NCBI GenBank assembly: GCA_937926975.1
Contig: CALBCJ010000040.1
Location: 34,745-98,744 of the forward strand
Direction: 5' to 3'
Length of the DNA: 64,000 bases
Source of the DNA: an uncultured Propionibacteriaceae bacterium
Lineage (GTDB): Bacteria; Actinomycetota; Actinomycetes; Propionibacteriales; Propionibacteriaceae
Position 1 is the stretch's first letter. Every line of letters starts with the position of its first letter. Shown piece by piece: positions 1 through 8,832 of the stretch. Position numbers and translations under genes: made by a program. The notes under the pieces are model-generated. The model was not told the origin of the DNA. It worked only from the letters and a program-made list of their open reading frames with translations, and searched no databases.

Positions 1-78
1 TACCACGGCATCACCGGCATGTTCCCCGGGCTCACCAGCACGACCATTTCCCGTACCAGCACGATGAGGATCGAGTGA
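1..78 (+). CDS. TadE-like pilus assembly protein, C-terminal fragment
   Basis: Only the last 25 codons lie in the window; they end in ...SRTSTMRIE followed by TGA. An ending of this kind (Thr/Ser-rich, then M-R-aromatic or Ile-E) is usual for TadE-like minor pilins of actinobacterial Tad loci. The TGA overlaps the ATG of the next gene as TGATG, which implies translational coupling with the TadG-like gene. The call rests mostly on that neighbour, because so little of the protein is visible. Confidence 0.5.
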   Translation, partial: YHGITGMFPGLTSTTISRTSTMRIE

Positions 79-1595
79 TGTCCACCACCTTCTGGAGCAG
101 GCGCCGCCAGCGCCGAGACGAGCGCGGCGCCAGCGCGGTGGTGATCGCCGCCTCGTTCGCCGTGGTCGCCGCGGGCTGCGCCTTCGGCCTCGACATCGCC
201 AACCTGGCGATGCAGCGCGAGGCCCTGCAGAACACCATCGACGCGGCCGCGCAGGCCGGCACCACGTACCTGCCGGGCAGCGCATCCACCGGCCGCTCCG
301 AGGCGATCCGGTTCGCCAAGGAGAACCAGCCCGACCTGGAGCCGACCGTGGAACCGCTGTGCATCGTGGGCGCCACGTCCGGCCACGTCACTCTGGGACA
401 CATTCCGGCGACCTGCAACCCCACCGGGGGCGCCGCTCAGTCGACCTACCGCGGGATGCGGTGCGACGACCGGATCTGCGCCATCCCCTGCGACCCAGTA
501 CGGGGACGCTGCAACTCGCTGCGGGTCACCGGCGAGCGGATCGTCAAGCACTGGTTCGCTCCGATCATCGGGATCCAGCAGTCAAGCACCGGGGCCGTGT
601 CCAGCACCAGCTGCAAGGGCTCCTGCGGCACCCTGATGCCCAATGCCATGGATGTGGCCTTCGTCGCCGACCGGACCCCGTCGATGGCACCGGCAGACTT
701 CAGGGCGATGCAGGCCGCGATCGCGTCCTCACTGACCACGATGACCCCAGAGCTTCAGTTCGTGACCCTGGGCACGATTCACAAGAGCACCGGCACCGGA
801 CCCTGCAAGACCGATGTCGCGGTCGGGCCCACCGCTCGGGAGGGCAAGTGGATGCCGCTCGGGTTCTCCGACAACTACCTCACCGGCCAGCTCGGCGAGA
901 GCAGCCGCCGAGTGAACAGCGCCGATGAGGTGGTTCGCAACCTGAACTGCATGGGCCAGGTCAACCGGGGAGTCCGGCCCAACTACGGCACCCACCTGGC
1001 CTCACCACTGAAGGATGCTGCCCGGCTGCTGCTCGGCAAGGACCCCAGCAACCTGGCCGCCCTGGACGCTCAGCGGGCGCCGAGCCTGCCCGAGGGCTCC
1101 AAGGTCACCAAGGCCATCATCCTGGAGACCGACGGCACGCCGGAGGAGACCATCGGCCACCGCCAGTACGACCCCAACCCCAGCCTGGGCACGGCCAACC
1201 TCAACGTGCCGGGTGATCTCTCCACTGGCAGCCCGACGGCAGGCGACATCGGCTGTGCCAACCTGCTCAAGGTGGCCCGTCAGGCCAAGGAGCAGGGGAT
1301 CTTGGTGATCACCGTCGCCTTTGGCGGTGCCGCCACCAACCGCTGCATCAAGAACTACCGAAACGGCACCTTCACCGGACGCCAGGTCCGCGACGTGCTG
1401 GCCGAGGCCGCCACGCCGCGCTCGCCCGGAGTCCCGAGCGTCGCCAACTCGTGCTCCACCCCGGCCGAGATCCAGGCCGAGAACTCCGACGGCGACTTCT
1501 TCTTCTGCGCCGCCACCGGCGAGCAGATGAAGAGCATCTTCAGCACCGCGATCGCCCAGATCGGTGGCAACACCAAGTTCATCCGGGTGCCCTAG
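78..1595 (+). CDS. TadG-like pilus assembly protein with VWA domain
   Basis: About 505 residues. The N-terminus is positively charged (SRRRQRRDERGAS) and is followed by one membrane segment (AVVIAASFAVVAAGCAFGLD), typical of the TadE/TadG (Flp pilus) type. The rest is outside the membrane and carries a von Willebrand A-like domain beginning near residue 190 at VAFVADRTPSM. This is a variant of the DxSxS metal site with Thr in the second position. There are many Cys residues, which suggests disulphides. GTG at 75 and ATG at 78 are both possible; ATG 78 is chosen because it forms TGATG with the preceding stop. It probably closes the Tad operon, since a terminator follows. Confidence 0.75.
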   Translation: MSTTFWSRRRQRRDERGASAVVIAASFAVVAAGCAFGLDIANLAMQREALQNTIDAAAQAGTTYLPGSASTGRSEAIRFAKENQPDLEPTVEPLCIVGATSGHVTLGHIPATCNPTGGAAQSTYRGMRCDDRICAIPCDPVRGRCNSLRVTGERIVKHWFAPIIGIQQSSTGAVSSTSCKGSCGTLMPNAMDVAFVADRTPSMAPADFRAMQAAIASSLTTMTPELQFVTLGTIHKSTGTGPCKTDVAVGPTAREGKWMPLGFSDNYLTGQLGESSRRVNSADEVVRNLNCMGQVNRGVRPNYGTHLASPLKDAARLLLGKDPSNLAALDAQRAPSLPEGSKVTKAIILETDGTPEETIGHRQYDPNPSLGTANLNVPGDLSTGSPTAGDIGCANLLKVARQAKEQGILVITVAFGGAATNRCIKNYRNGTFTGRQVRDVLAEAATPRSPGVPSVANSCSTPAEIQAENSDGDFFFCAATGEQMKSIFSTAIAQIGGNTKFIRVP

Positions 1596-1613
1596 CAGCA
1601 CCTGCGAGCGCGC

Positions 1614-1653
1614 ACCGGCCCGGCGGACCACCACGGTCTGCCGGGCCGGTTCT
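1614..1653 (+). terminator. Intrinsic terminator after the TadG-like gene
   Basis: A 14-bp stem (ACCGGCCCGGCGGA at 1614-1627 paired with TCTGCCGGGCCGGT at 1637-1650, one G-U pair) encloses a 9-nt loop. It lies 18 nt after the stop codon and is followed by a short T-containing stretch. It could also serve the convergent gene ending at 1747. Confidence 0.7.
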
Positions 1654-1746
1654 GTATGCCTGGGGGCTGGGCTGCGGGTGAGCCGGCCGCAGGACCACTG
1701 CCGCGGACGTCCAGACCGACCTCACCAGCCCAGGGGCCCGCTCGCC

Positions 1747-3546
1747 TCAGCCGAGCACCTTGGGCACGTGCGCCAGCAGCGCCACGATCGACTGCCCGCC
1801 CGCGGTCTCGACCGCGCCAGCCGCCGCGTACAGGGCCAGGTTCACCCCGGCCCGCAGCGCCGCCAGGTCGGCCCCGGGCTGCTCGGCGACCTGGAGCGCC
1901 TCCTTCAGCCGGCCCGACACCTCGGCCCGCTTCTCCTCCGGCAAGAACGCCACCTGCCCCAGAGCGGTCTTCAGGATCACCTGGACCTGCGCCAGGTCAT
2001 CGGCGTGGGTCCCGGCCAGCACAGTACGGGTCTGCGGCAGCGGCGCGCTCGGGGTGGCGGGCCGGGCCGGGGCGGACGAGACCACAGCGGCCGCGGCAGC
2101 GGGCCCTGGGACCGGCTCGGCGGGCTGCTCCAGCACCGTCGGCCGCACCCAGTCGCCCTCGGCGTCGAGGCGGACCTTCTCCCGGTACCGGGCGATCGCC
2201 ACCGGAATCCCCAGCTCCGAGCGAATCCGCTCCGACAAGGCCCTCTGTGCCGACTCCTCGCCGTGGTTGAGGAAGACCGTGGCCGGCTTCGGCTGCAGGT
2301 CACGCACCCAGTCCATGAGGTCGGAGGCGTCACCGTGCACCGAGAACTCCGCGTCCCGCACAATCTCGGCCCTGACCGGGATGAACCGGCCCCGGAACTT
2401 CATCTCGGTGGCGCCCTCCAGCAGCGCCCGGCCACGGGTACCGACCCCCTGGTAGCCGGTGAAGACCACCGAGTTCTTCGGGTTCGGCAGCATCGCCTCC
2501 AGGTGGTGCAGCACCCGCCCGCCGTTCGCCATCCCCGACGAGCTGATGATGATCGACGGCTGGCCAGGGTGGTTGAGCCGCTTCGACTCCTCGGCGTCGG
2601 TGACCTCCGTGAGGTTCGGCAGGTCGAAGAAGTCGGCCGGGTCGTTGTCGTCGCGCAGCTCGCCACGGTCCTCCGCGTCCCGGTACACCTGCAGCGCCGC
2701 GACCGCCATCGGGCTGTTGACGAAGATCGGCACCTCGGTCGGGACCCGGCCGGCACTGCGCATCTCCACCAGGGCCCGCAGCACGATCTCGGTCCGGTCG
2801 ATCGCGAACGCCGGGATCAGCACCGAGCCGCCACGGGCCACCGTACGGCGGATCGCGTCGGCCATCGCCTCGTGCGGCTCACCCTGAGGCTCGGGGTGCT
2901 CGCGGTCACCGTACGTGCTCTCCAGCAGCACGTACGGGGCGCCCGGCGGCGTGTCCCGGGGCCGCAGCACCGGGTGGTCGTGGCGGCCCAGGTCGCCGGA
3001 GAAGAGGACCGAGCCGCCGTCCGCGTACAGGTTGACCGAGGCGGAGCCGAGGATGTGGCCGGCCCGAGTCATCCGGATCGACACCCCGCCGCCCAGGTCG
3101 ATGTCGGTGTCGAACGGCACCACCCGCAGCAGCGGGATGGTCCGCTCGGCGTCGGCGACCGTGTACAGCGGCAGCGGCGGGTTGTGCTTGGAGTAGCCGC
3201 CCTCCAGGGCGCTGCGCGCCTCCCGCTCCTGCAGGTAGGCGGCGTCCATGAGCACGATCTCGGTCAGCCGCCGGGTCCCCTCGGTGCACCAGACCGGCCC
3301 GGAGAAGCCGTCGCGCACCAGCGCCGGCAGGTACGCGGTGTGGTCGGCGTGGGCGTGGGTCAGGATGACCTCGCTGATCGAGCCCGGCGGCACCGGGAAC
3401 TCAGCCCAGTTCACCTCCCGCCACTGCTTGTCGCCCTGGAACAGCCCGGCGTCAACCAGGATTCTGCGGTCAGAGCCGACCTCGACCAGGCACTTGGAGC
3501 CGGTGACCGTACCAGCGGCCCCGAGGAACGTCATCGTCATGGGCAT
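1747..3546 (-). CDS. Beta-CASP metallo-beta-lactamase-fold hydrolase (RNA-processing type)
   Basis: 599 residues. The N-terminal MBL fold has the metal motif THAHADH at residues 63-69. FSGDLGRHDHP and AGHILGSASV match the further metal-ligand regions of the CPSF-73/Ysh1-like family. A beta-CASP domain follows, with SSSGMANGGR and the FTGYQGVGTRGR stretch, then the RMMBL motif (VFLNHGEESAQ). Residues after about 460 form an Ala/Pro-rich linker and a helical C-terminal extension of about 100 residues that the core family lacks. It is probably an exo/endoribonuclease, but the RNA substrate cannot be read from the sequence. It is a single gene, with a terminator hairpin of the upstream gene just before its start. 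Confidence 0.85.
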   Translation of the reverse strand: MPMTMTFLGAAGTVTGSKCLVEVGSDRRILVDAGLFQGDKQWREVNWAEFPVPPGSISEVILTHAHADHTAYLPALVRDGFSGPVWCTEGTRRLTEIVLMDAAYLQEREARSALEGGYSKHNPPLPLYTVADAERTIPLLRVVPFDTDIDLGGGVSIRMTRAGHILGSASVNLYADGGSVLFSGDLGRHDHPVLRPRDTPPGAPYVLLESTYGDREHPEPQGEPHEAMADAIRRTVARGGSVLIPAFAIDRTEIVLRALVEMRSAGRVPTEVPIFVNSPMAVAALQVYRDAEDRGELRDDNDPADFFDLPNLTEVTDAEESKRLNHPGQPSIIISSSGMANGGRVLHHLEAMLPNPKNSVVFTGYQGVGTRGRALLEGATEMKFRGRFIPVRAEIVRDAEFSVHGDASDLMDWVRDLQPKPATVFLNHGEESAQRALSERIRSELGIPVAIARYREKVRLDAEGDWVRPTVLEQPAEPVPGPAAAAAVVSSAPARPATPSAPLPQTRTVLAGTHADDLAQVQVILKTALGQVAFLPEEKRAEVSGRLKEALQVAEQPGADLAALRAGVNLALYAAAGAVETAGGQSIVALLAHVPKVLG

Positions 3547-3612
3547 GACGCCACTGTGACAGGCCCCGGGCCAGCCCGGAGCAGCACCCCCAGTGCCCGG
3601 CAGGGCGTGGGT

Positions 3613-3648
3613 GCCGACCGGGCGCGCCCCCAGCCGCGCCCGGTCGGC
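3613..3648 (-). terminator. Intrinsic terminator of the FtsX-like permease
   Basis: A perfect 14-bp inverted repeat (GCCGACCGGGCGCG at 3613-3626, CGCGCCCGGTCGGC at 3635-3648) with an 8-nt loop lies 7 nt beyond the stop codon of the minus-strand permease gene. Confidence 0.7.
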
Positions 3649-3654
3649 GCCCCG

Positions 3655-6093
3655 CTACTCGTACGTGAGTGCAGCGGCCGGCTGGATCCGTCCCGCCCGT
3701 ACCGCCGGCACCCAGGACGCGACCAGCCCGGACAGCAGGCCGCCGAGCATCACCAGCGCGAGCGTCCCCCAGGGGATCACGACCACGACCTCGACCACCC
3801 CCTTGAGCAGCGCGTACGCCCCGGCCACGCCGAACCCAGTGCCCAGCGCCGCCCCCAGCAGGGACGCCACCCCGGCCAGGGTCAGCGCCTCCAGCGAGAA
3901 CACCCAGCGCAGCCGGCCGCGAGTCAGCCCGAGCGCCCGCAGCAGGCCAGACTCCTGGGTCCGCTCCAGCACCGACAGGCCCAGGGTGTTGGTGATCCCG
4001 ATCAGCGCGATCAGGATCGAGATCCCGAGCAGGCCGTTGATCACCAGCAGCAGCACGTTCGTCACCGTGGCGAACTGGGCTCGAGCCTCCGCCCCGCCGG
4101 AGATGTAGACCCGGTAGTCACTGAGGGTCGTCCCCAGGTTCTGGGTCACCTCTCTCGCGTCGCGGCCGTCGACCACCCGGACCCAGAGCGCCTCCTGGCG
4201 GATGTCCACCACCTTCGACAGCGAGGCCAGGGTCACCACCGGCCGCTCAGGCTGCCTCGAGTTCACCACCGCGGTCAGGGTGACCTGGCCGCTCGACCCC
4301 GTGAGGGTGACCTTCGTGCCGTGGGCGATGCCGCTCTTCTTGGTGACCAGGATCGTGGAGTCGGTCAGCCCCTCAATGCTGCGGGTACTGCGCAGCACCG
4401 ACCACGCCTCCGGGCCCACGCCGGTGACGTACGTCATGGTGCCGTTGACCTTGACGTCGGCCTGGTCCACCCGGACCACGCCCGCCACGTCCGGCGACCT
4501 GGTCGTCTTCTCCACCATCTCGTTGGGTACCTGGTTCTGGGCGGGCTGGATCGTCAGGTCGGCGGGGTACTTCAGGTCGAGCCCGTCGCTGTAGCTGCGG
4601 CGGCCGGTCTCGACGCCGACGAAGGTCATGCTGACCAGGGTCACCCCGATCACCAGGGCGCTGGCGGCGGCGGCTGCCCGGGCCGGGTTGCGGCGGCTGT
4701 TCTCGGTTGCCAGCCGGCCCGCCACCCCTCCCAGAAGGGTCGGGACCAGCCCGACCACCCTGGCCAGGGCCGGGACCAGCAGCCGGGCCAGCAGCATCAC
4801 CCCGACGAAGGCCAGCAGCCCCCCGGCCACCCCGATCACGACGTACCCGGTGCCGTTGTCCTTGGTCAGCCCGGGCTTGACCGCCCCGTACAGGAGCCCG
4901 GCGGTGCCGGCGGCCGCCAGGAGCGCCCCGAGCACCACGCGCACCACCCCGGCCGGGGTCACGCTCGCCTCCAGCTGCGGGCGCAGCGCCGCCAGCGGGG
5001 CGACCCGGGTGGCTCGGCGGGCTGGCATCAGCGCGGCCACCACGGTCACCGTGAGCCCGACCACGAGCGGCACCACGACCGCCGCCACCGGGACCGTGAA
5101 GGCGGTGATGACCGACGTGCCGCCGAGTACCCGCGAGAGCCGCACCAGCCCGTACGCGAGGCCGACTCCGCTCAGCACGCCGACCCCGCCGGCCACCAGG
5201 CCCAGCGTCGCCGCCTCCCCCAGCACCTGCCGGAAGACCTGCCCCCGGGTAGCGCCGACGCAGCGCATCAGGGCCAGCTGGCGGGTGCGCTGGGCGACCA
5301 GGATCGAGAAGGTGTTGGAGATCACCAGCCCGGCGACCACCAGCGCCACGACCGCGAAGCCCAGGAAGAAGGCCGTGATGGTCGACATCGCCTCGGCGTT
5401 GGCGGCCCGCTCAGCCTTCACGTACTCAGCCGTGGTGCGGACCGTGAGCCGGGCCGAGGCGACACTGGGCAGGGACTGGACCGCGGCCTTGACCTCGCTC
5501 TGCGGCCGGTCGCTGAACACGAACGCCTCGTTGTACCCGTCGCTCTCGGCGTACTGGAAGACGACCTGGTCGGCGGCGTACGCGTACGGGCTGCCGCCGT
5601 CGATCTCGGGAGCGGTCTCCACGACCCCGACCACCCTCAGCTGCCCTGACGGGCCGAGCGCGGTCGGGCCGAGCTCGATCACCGATCCCACCTTCAGGTT
5701 CTGCAGCTTGGCCAGGGTGGTGTTGACCGCCGCCTCACCGCCGGTGCTCGGGGCCCGGCCGTCGACCAGGGTCGCACTCTTGCCCAGCCGCGGCATCGTG
5801 GTCAGCAAGAGGTTCAGCCCGGCCCCCTGGTAGCGCTGGGTCACCAGGGTCACTGCCTGCCCCTGCACCCCGGTGACACCAGGCAGCCGGCGGATCTCGT
5901 CGGCCACCGCTGGGGTGATCTTCTGCCCGGAGCCTTCCTGGACGACGGCCGCCGAGTCGGTGGCGGCGCCGGCGCTGAAGCCGTCCAGGCTCTCCTTCAG
6001 CGACGCGAACAGGACCAGAGTGGCCGAGGCGAAGGCGACCCCCACGACCACCGCGATCAGGGAGGCGATCAGCCGGCGCGGTTCCCTCAGCAT
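3655..6093 (-). CDS. FtsX/MacB-type ABC transporter permease
   Basis: 812 residues, about twice a single FtsX unit. An N-terminal membrane segment (LIASLIAVVVGVAFASATLVLFA) and a large extracytoplasmic domain are followed by an FtsX core of three helices near residues 240-370, which includes the RQLALMRCVGATRGQV coupling motif. A second periplasmic-type domain and a second FtsX core follow at the C-terminus (VLERTQESGLLRALGLTRGRLRWVFSLEAL). This double layout is usual for actinobacterial FtsX-like exporters. The start lies 1 nt after the stop of the ATPase gene, so the two are co-translated. The substrate is unknown; lipids, lipoproteins or antimicrobial peptides are typical of the family. 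Confidence 0.9.
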   Translation of the reverse strand: MLREPRRLIASLIAVVVGVAFASATLVLFASLKESLDGFSAGAATDSAAVVQEGSGQKITPAVADEIRRLPGVTGVQGQAVTLVTQRYQGAGLNLLLTTMPRLGKSATLVDGRAPSTGGEAAVNTTLAKLQNLKVGSVIELGPTALGPSGQLRVVGVVETAPEIDGGSPYAYAADQVVFQYAESDGYNEAFVFSDRPQSEVKAAVQSLPSVASARLTVRTTAEYVKAERAANAEAMSTITAFFLGFAVVALVVAGLVISNTFSILVAQRTRQLALMRCVGATRGQVFRQVLGEAATLGLVAGGVGVLSGVGLAYGLVRLSRVLGGTSVITAFTVPVAAVVVPLVVGLTVTVVAALMPARRATRVAPLAALRPQLEASVTPAGVVRVVLGALLAAAGTAGLLYGAVKPGLTKDNGTGYVVIGVAGGLLAFVGVMLLARLLVPALARVVGLVPTLLGGVAGRLATENSRRNPARAAAAASALVIGVTLVSMTFVGVETGRRSYSDGLDLKYPADLTIQPAQNQVPNEMVEKTTRSPDVAGVVRVDQADVKVNGTMTYVTGVGPEAWSVLRSTRSIEGLTDSTILVTKKSGIAHGTKVTLTGSSGQVTLTAVVNSRQPERPVVTLASLSKVVDIRQEALWVRVVDGRDAREVTQNLGTTLSDYRVYISGGAEARAQFATVTNVLLLVINGLLGISILIALIGITNTLGLSVLERTQESGLLRALGLTRGRLRWVFSLEALTLAGVASLLGAALGTGFGVAGAYALLKGVVEVVVVIPWGTLALVMLGGLLSGLVASWVPAVRAGRIQPAAALTYE

Positions 6094-6094
6094 G

Positions 6095-6814
6095 TCAGCT
6101 CCGCTCGTCGGAGACGATCCGGCCGTCGGCCAGCCGGATGACCCGGTCGGCGTACGACGCGGCGTTCGCGTCGTGCGTCACCATCACCACCGTCTGACCC
6201 AGCTGGACCACGCTGTGGCGCAGGAAGCGCAGCAGGTCCGTGCCGGAGGCGCTGTCGAGCGCCCCGGTCGGCTCGTCGGCGAAGATCACCATCGGCCGGG
6301 TCACCATGGCCCGGGCCACCGCGGCCCGCTGCTGCTGCCCGCCCGACAGCTCCGAGGGCCGGTGCCCTAGCCGCTCCCGCATTCCCAGCACGTCGACGAC
6401 CTGGTCGAACCAGGCCGGGTCCGGCTTCTTCCCGGCCAGCTTCAGCGGCAGCAGGATGTTCTCCTTCGCGGTCAGCGTCGGCAGCAGGTTGAACGCCTGG
6501 AACACAAACCCGACACTGTCGCGCCGCAGCAGCGTCAGCGCCTTGTCCGGCAGGCCCGTGATGTCCGTGGTCCCGATCCACACTCGGCCGCTGGTCGGGG
6601 CGTCGAGGCCGGCCGCGCAGTGCATCAGCGTCGACTTGCCCGAGCCCGACTGGCCCATGATCGCGGTGAACTCACCCGAGTACAGGTCGACGCTGACCCG
6701 GTCCAGCGCCCGGACCAGGGTCTCGCCCCGCCCGTACACCTTCGTCAGCTCCTGAGTACGGACCGCCGGCGGACGAGCCGGGCCCCGAGTCTCGTACGCG
6801 TGCTGAGCGGACAT
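6095..6814 (-). CDS. ABC transporter ATP-binding protein (LolD/MacB type)
   Basis: 239 residues with a complete nucleotide-binding domain: Walker A GQSGSGKST, Q-loop (VFQAFNLLP), signature LSGGQQQRAA, Walker B VIFADEPTG and an H-loop (VTHDANAA). The ATG at 6814 has an AGGAGG ribosome site 5 nt upstream and is preferred to the TTG one codon earlier. It energises the double-FtsX permease encoded immediately downstream. Confidence 0.92.
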   Translation of the reverse strand: MSAQHAYETRGPARPPAVRTQELTKVYGRGETLVRALDRVSVDLYSGEFTAIMGQSGSGKSTLMHCAAGLDAPTSGRVWIGTTDITGLPDKALTLLRRDSVGFVFQAFNLLPTLTAKENILLPLKLAGKKPDPAWFDQVVDVLGMRERLGHRPSELSGGQQQRAAVARAMVTRPMVIFADEPTGALDSASGTDLLRFLRHSVVQLGQTVVMVTHDANAASYADRVIRLADGRIVSDERS

Positions 6815-7030
6815 CAAGACCTCCTGTGTCGTGTCTGAAAAGTACGTCTGAGTGCCGCGGTGAGCCTACGGACCCCAGATCAGCTCGAGGCTCGGGGAGC
6901 CCCCAGAGCGAGCCCTGGGGTTGTGCGCTGGTGCCCCTCATCTTCTCAAGGCCGGTCCTGGCCGTGACCAGGCGGCGCGCAGCACCTCAGCGCCCGTCGG
7001 CGGTCGGGCGAGTGTGGCAGGATCGCCGCC

Positions 7031-7696
7031 ATGAAGACTTCCCTCGTGGTCGCCGGTCTCGGCGCCTGCCTGGCGCTCGTCGGCTGCGGCACCGACCCGG
7101 CCGCTGGGCGGGCCCCGTCGACCGCCCCCAGCACCTCGTCCTCGGACAGCCCGACCCCAAGCGCGAGCCCGTCCGCGTCCAGCGCCAGCCCGTCCGCGTC
7201 CAGCGCCAGCCCGTCGGACAGCCCCAGCGGCAGCCCGTCGCCGAGCGGGTGGACCTCGGGCAGCCCCACCCCGCAGGCGTCAGAGTCAGGGCAGGCAGCG
7301 GTCAACGGGACCGTGATCATGTTCCCCTCGCCAGGGATCACGCTCACCTCGACCGACGAGATCCGGGGCACTGTGGGGGTGAGCCCGCAGCTGCAGCAGT
7401 TCCTCGGCAGCGAGCTGGAGCGGATCCGCCGAGACAGCCCGGGCTGCGGCAGCGCCAGCATCAACCTGGAGGGGGTACGGGTCCCCGACCTGGCCAGCGG
7501 CGGGCTCAACGGCTGCGGCAGCGACCGGGCCGTGCTCTGGGCGCGGGTGAACGGGCAGTGGAAGGTGGCCGTCGAGGGGCAGACCCCTCCGCAGTGCAGC
7601 GCGGTCCGCAGCGCCGGGGTCCGGACCACGGTCCCGCGCGGCTTCTACGGCGCTGACTGCGACGACAACGGGAAGGTCGTGACGTACCAGCCCTGA
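7031..7696 (+). CDS. Secreted lipoprotein with Ser/Pro-rich repeat linker
   Basis: 221 residues. The signal peptide ends in a lipobox LVGC with Cys at residue 19. Residues about 25-85 are low-complexity Ser/Pro/Ala and include exact repeats of a 21-bp unit encoding SPSASSA. The compact C-terminal domain (about 95-221) has several Cys residues and no motif I recognise. It is divergent from the ABC exporter, with a shared spacer of about 215 bp. Function unknown; anchored on the outer face of the membrane. Confidence 0.75.
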   Translation: MKTSLVVAGLGACLALVGCGTDPAAGRAPSTAPSTSSSDSPTPSASPSASSASPSASSASPSDSPSGSPSPSGWTSGSPTPQASESGQAAVNGTVIMFPSPGITLTSTDEIRGTVGVSPQLQQFLGSELERIRRDSPGCGSASINLEGVRVPDLASGGLNGCGSDRAVLWARVNGQWKVAVEGQTPPQCSAVRSAGVRTTVPRGFYGADCDDNGKVVTYQP

Positions 7697-7735
7697 CCCG
7701 GCGTGCTGAGACCACCCGGCGAGAGGTTCCGGCGG

Positions 7736-8383
7736 CTACGAGCCGGCGGTCCGGCGCTGGTCGTCGGTGAAGGCGGCCCTGGCCCGGCGCTCCGCCATGG
7801 GAAGGTCGGACGCCTGCCGGTAGGCCGAGACGCTGGCCGCGACGGCCCCGTACGCCTCGCGCGACCGCTGCCGGTCGAAGGTCATCGACTGGTCGGCCGC
7901 GATGCCCATCTGGGCGCCGACCTGGACCGCGTCCTGGTCGGCTCCGAGGTAGAGAAAGACCCAGCTGTACACCTCTTCCTGCTGGGTGATGAGCTTCTTG
8001 ACGGCGTCGTAGGTCCACTCCCGAGAAGCGTTCTCCATCCCGTCGGTCATGATCGCCACGATCACGGTGCCGGGCCGCTCGTTCTCCGGCAGGGCAGCCA
8101 GCCGGGCCCCCAGCTCGGTCACCGAGCGGCCGATCGCGTCCAGCATCGCGGTGGTGCCGCGCGGGCTCAGCGCCAGCGGCGGGACCTCGGCCAGCGGCCG
8201 GGCCGTGTACACGACCTCGTAGCGGTCGTCGAACTGCGCCAGTGACACGGTGCACTCGCCGGGCTGGCGGCGCTGCTCCTCCATGAAGGCGTCGAAGCCG
8301 CCCTCGACGTCGGTCTTGATCGACTGCATCGACCCGGAGCGGTCGAGCAGCAGCTCGATGTGGGTGAGGCTGGACCTGGTCAT
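7736..8383 (-). CDS. VWA-domain protein
   Basis: 215 residues that consist almost entirely of a von Willebrand A domain. The MIDAS site DRSGSM is at residues 15-20, the conserved Thr lies in the SPRGTTAMLDAIG stretch, and TDGMEN is the third MIDAS loop. There is no signal peptide or membrane segment, so it is cytosolic. The open frame extends upstream to 8677, but the ATG at 8383 has a GAAAGGA ribosome site, and the upstream part is the other frame of the HTH gene. It starts 10 nt after that gene's stop, so the two form an operon. VWA proteins of this type act in metal-dependent protein complexes; the partner is not visible. Confidence 0.8.
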   Translation of the reverse strand: MTRSSLTHIELLLDRSGSMQSIKTDVEGGFDAFMEEQRRQPGECTVSLAQFDDRYEVVYTARPLAEVPPLALSPRGTTAMLDAIGRSVTELGARLAALPENERPGTVIVAIMTDGMENASREWTYDAVKKLITQQEEVYSWVFLYLGADQDAVQVGAQMGIAADQSMTFDRQRSREAYGAVAASVSAYRQASDLPMAERRARAAFTDDQRRTAGS

Positions 8384-8393
8384 GGTCGTCCTT

Positions 8394-8744
8394 TCACTGC
8401 AGGTCTGTGGGACGGCGGCGGGTGAACCGCATCGGCTGGCGCCGGTCGTACCGGGCCCGGGCCAGGGCGTCGCCGCTGACCCGGCCGCCCTCCGCGTACG
8501 AGGCCAGAGCGTGGCTGGCCCCGAGCCGCGGTGGGATGGAGTTCGGAGCCATGCCTGCCTCGCTGGCGAGCTGGCGCACCGACCGGCCCGCCAGCGCCGC
8601 CTCGCCGAGGGCCTCGTTGAAGGCCTCTCCGAGGTGCTGGATCGCGTCCCGGAGCGGGCCCACCGCGAGCTCGGCACGGTCGGGGTCGACCTGGTCCAGG
8701 TCGGCTAGGGCCTGGGCCAGGGCCTCCCGAAACGCGTGGTTCAT
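8394..8744 (-). CDS. Small HTH-like protein, first gene of a two-gene VWA operon
   Basis: 116 residues. Residues about 40-75 (LAGRSVRQLASEAGMAPNSI) read as a helix-turn-helix of the 'R-xLA-x-EAG-xx' type. The C-terminus is basic (RYDRRQPMRFTRRRP). The ATG at 8744-8742 lies about where transcription should start from the promoter at 8751-8779, so the mRNA is probably leaderless. A palindrome over the -35 region suggests that this protein represses its own operon. No family recognised. Confidence 0.65.
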   Translation of the reverse strand: MNHAFREALAQALADLDQVDPDRAELAVGPLRDAIQHLGEAFNEALGEAALAGRSVRQLASEAGMAPNSIPPRLGASHALASYAEGGRVSGDALARARYDRRQPMRFTRRRPTDLQ

Positions 8745-8750
8745 GAGCCC

Positions 8751-8789
8751 AGCATACGCAGATCCTGCGAATGCGCAAAAACTGCGCAT
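8751..8789 (-). promoter_or_regulatory. Promoter and overlapping palindrome for the HTH-VWA operon
   Basis: On the minus strand, -35 TTTGCG (8774-8779) and -10 TATGCT (8751-8756) are separated by 17 nt, which puts the start point at about 8744, the A of the HTH gene's ATG. An inverted repeat, ATGCGCA/TGCGCAT with a 5-nt loop (8771-8789), covers the -35 hexamer. That is the expected position for an autorepressor site. Confidence 0.6.
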
Positions 8790-8832
8790 GTACGAGTCCT
8801 GAGCACCGGGGCGTGAGCCTGTGGGGTGCTCG

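Noticed and set aside
1564..5649. 1361-codon plus-strand open frame
   Set aside because: It is the complement of the MBL hydrolase and FtsX permease genes, rich in Arg/His/Gly/Pro, with no domain. A GC-rich shadow frame.
7100..7230. CRISPR-like repeat in the lipoprotein gene
   Set aside because: The 21-bp repeats are adjacent, in frame, and encode a Ser/Pro linker.
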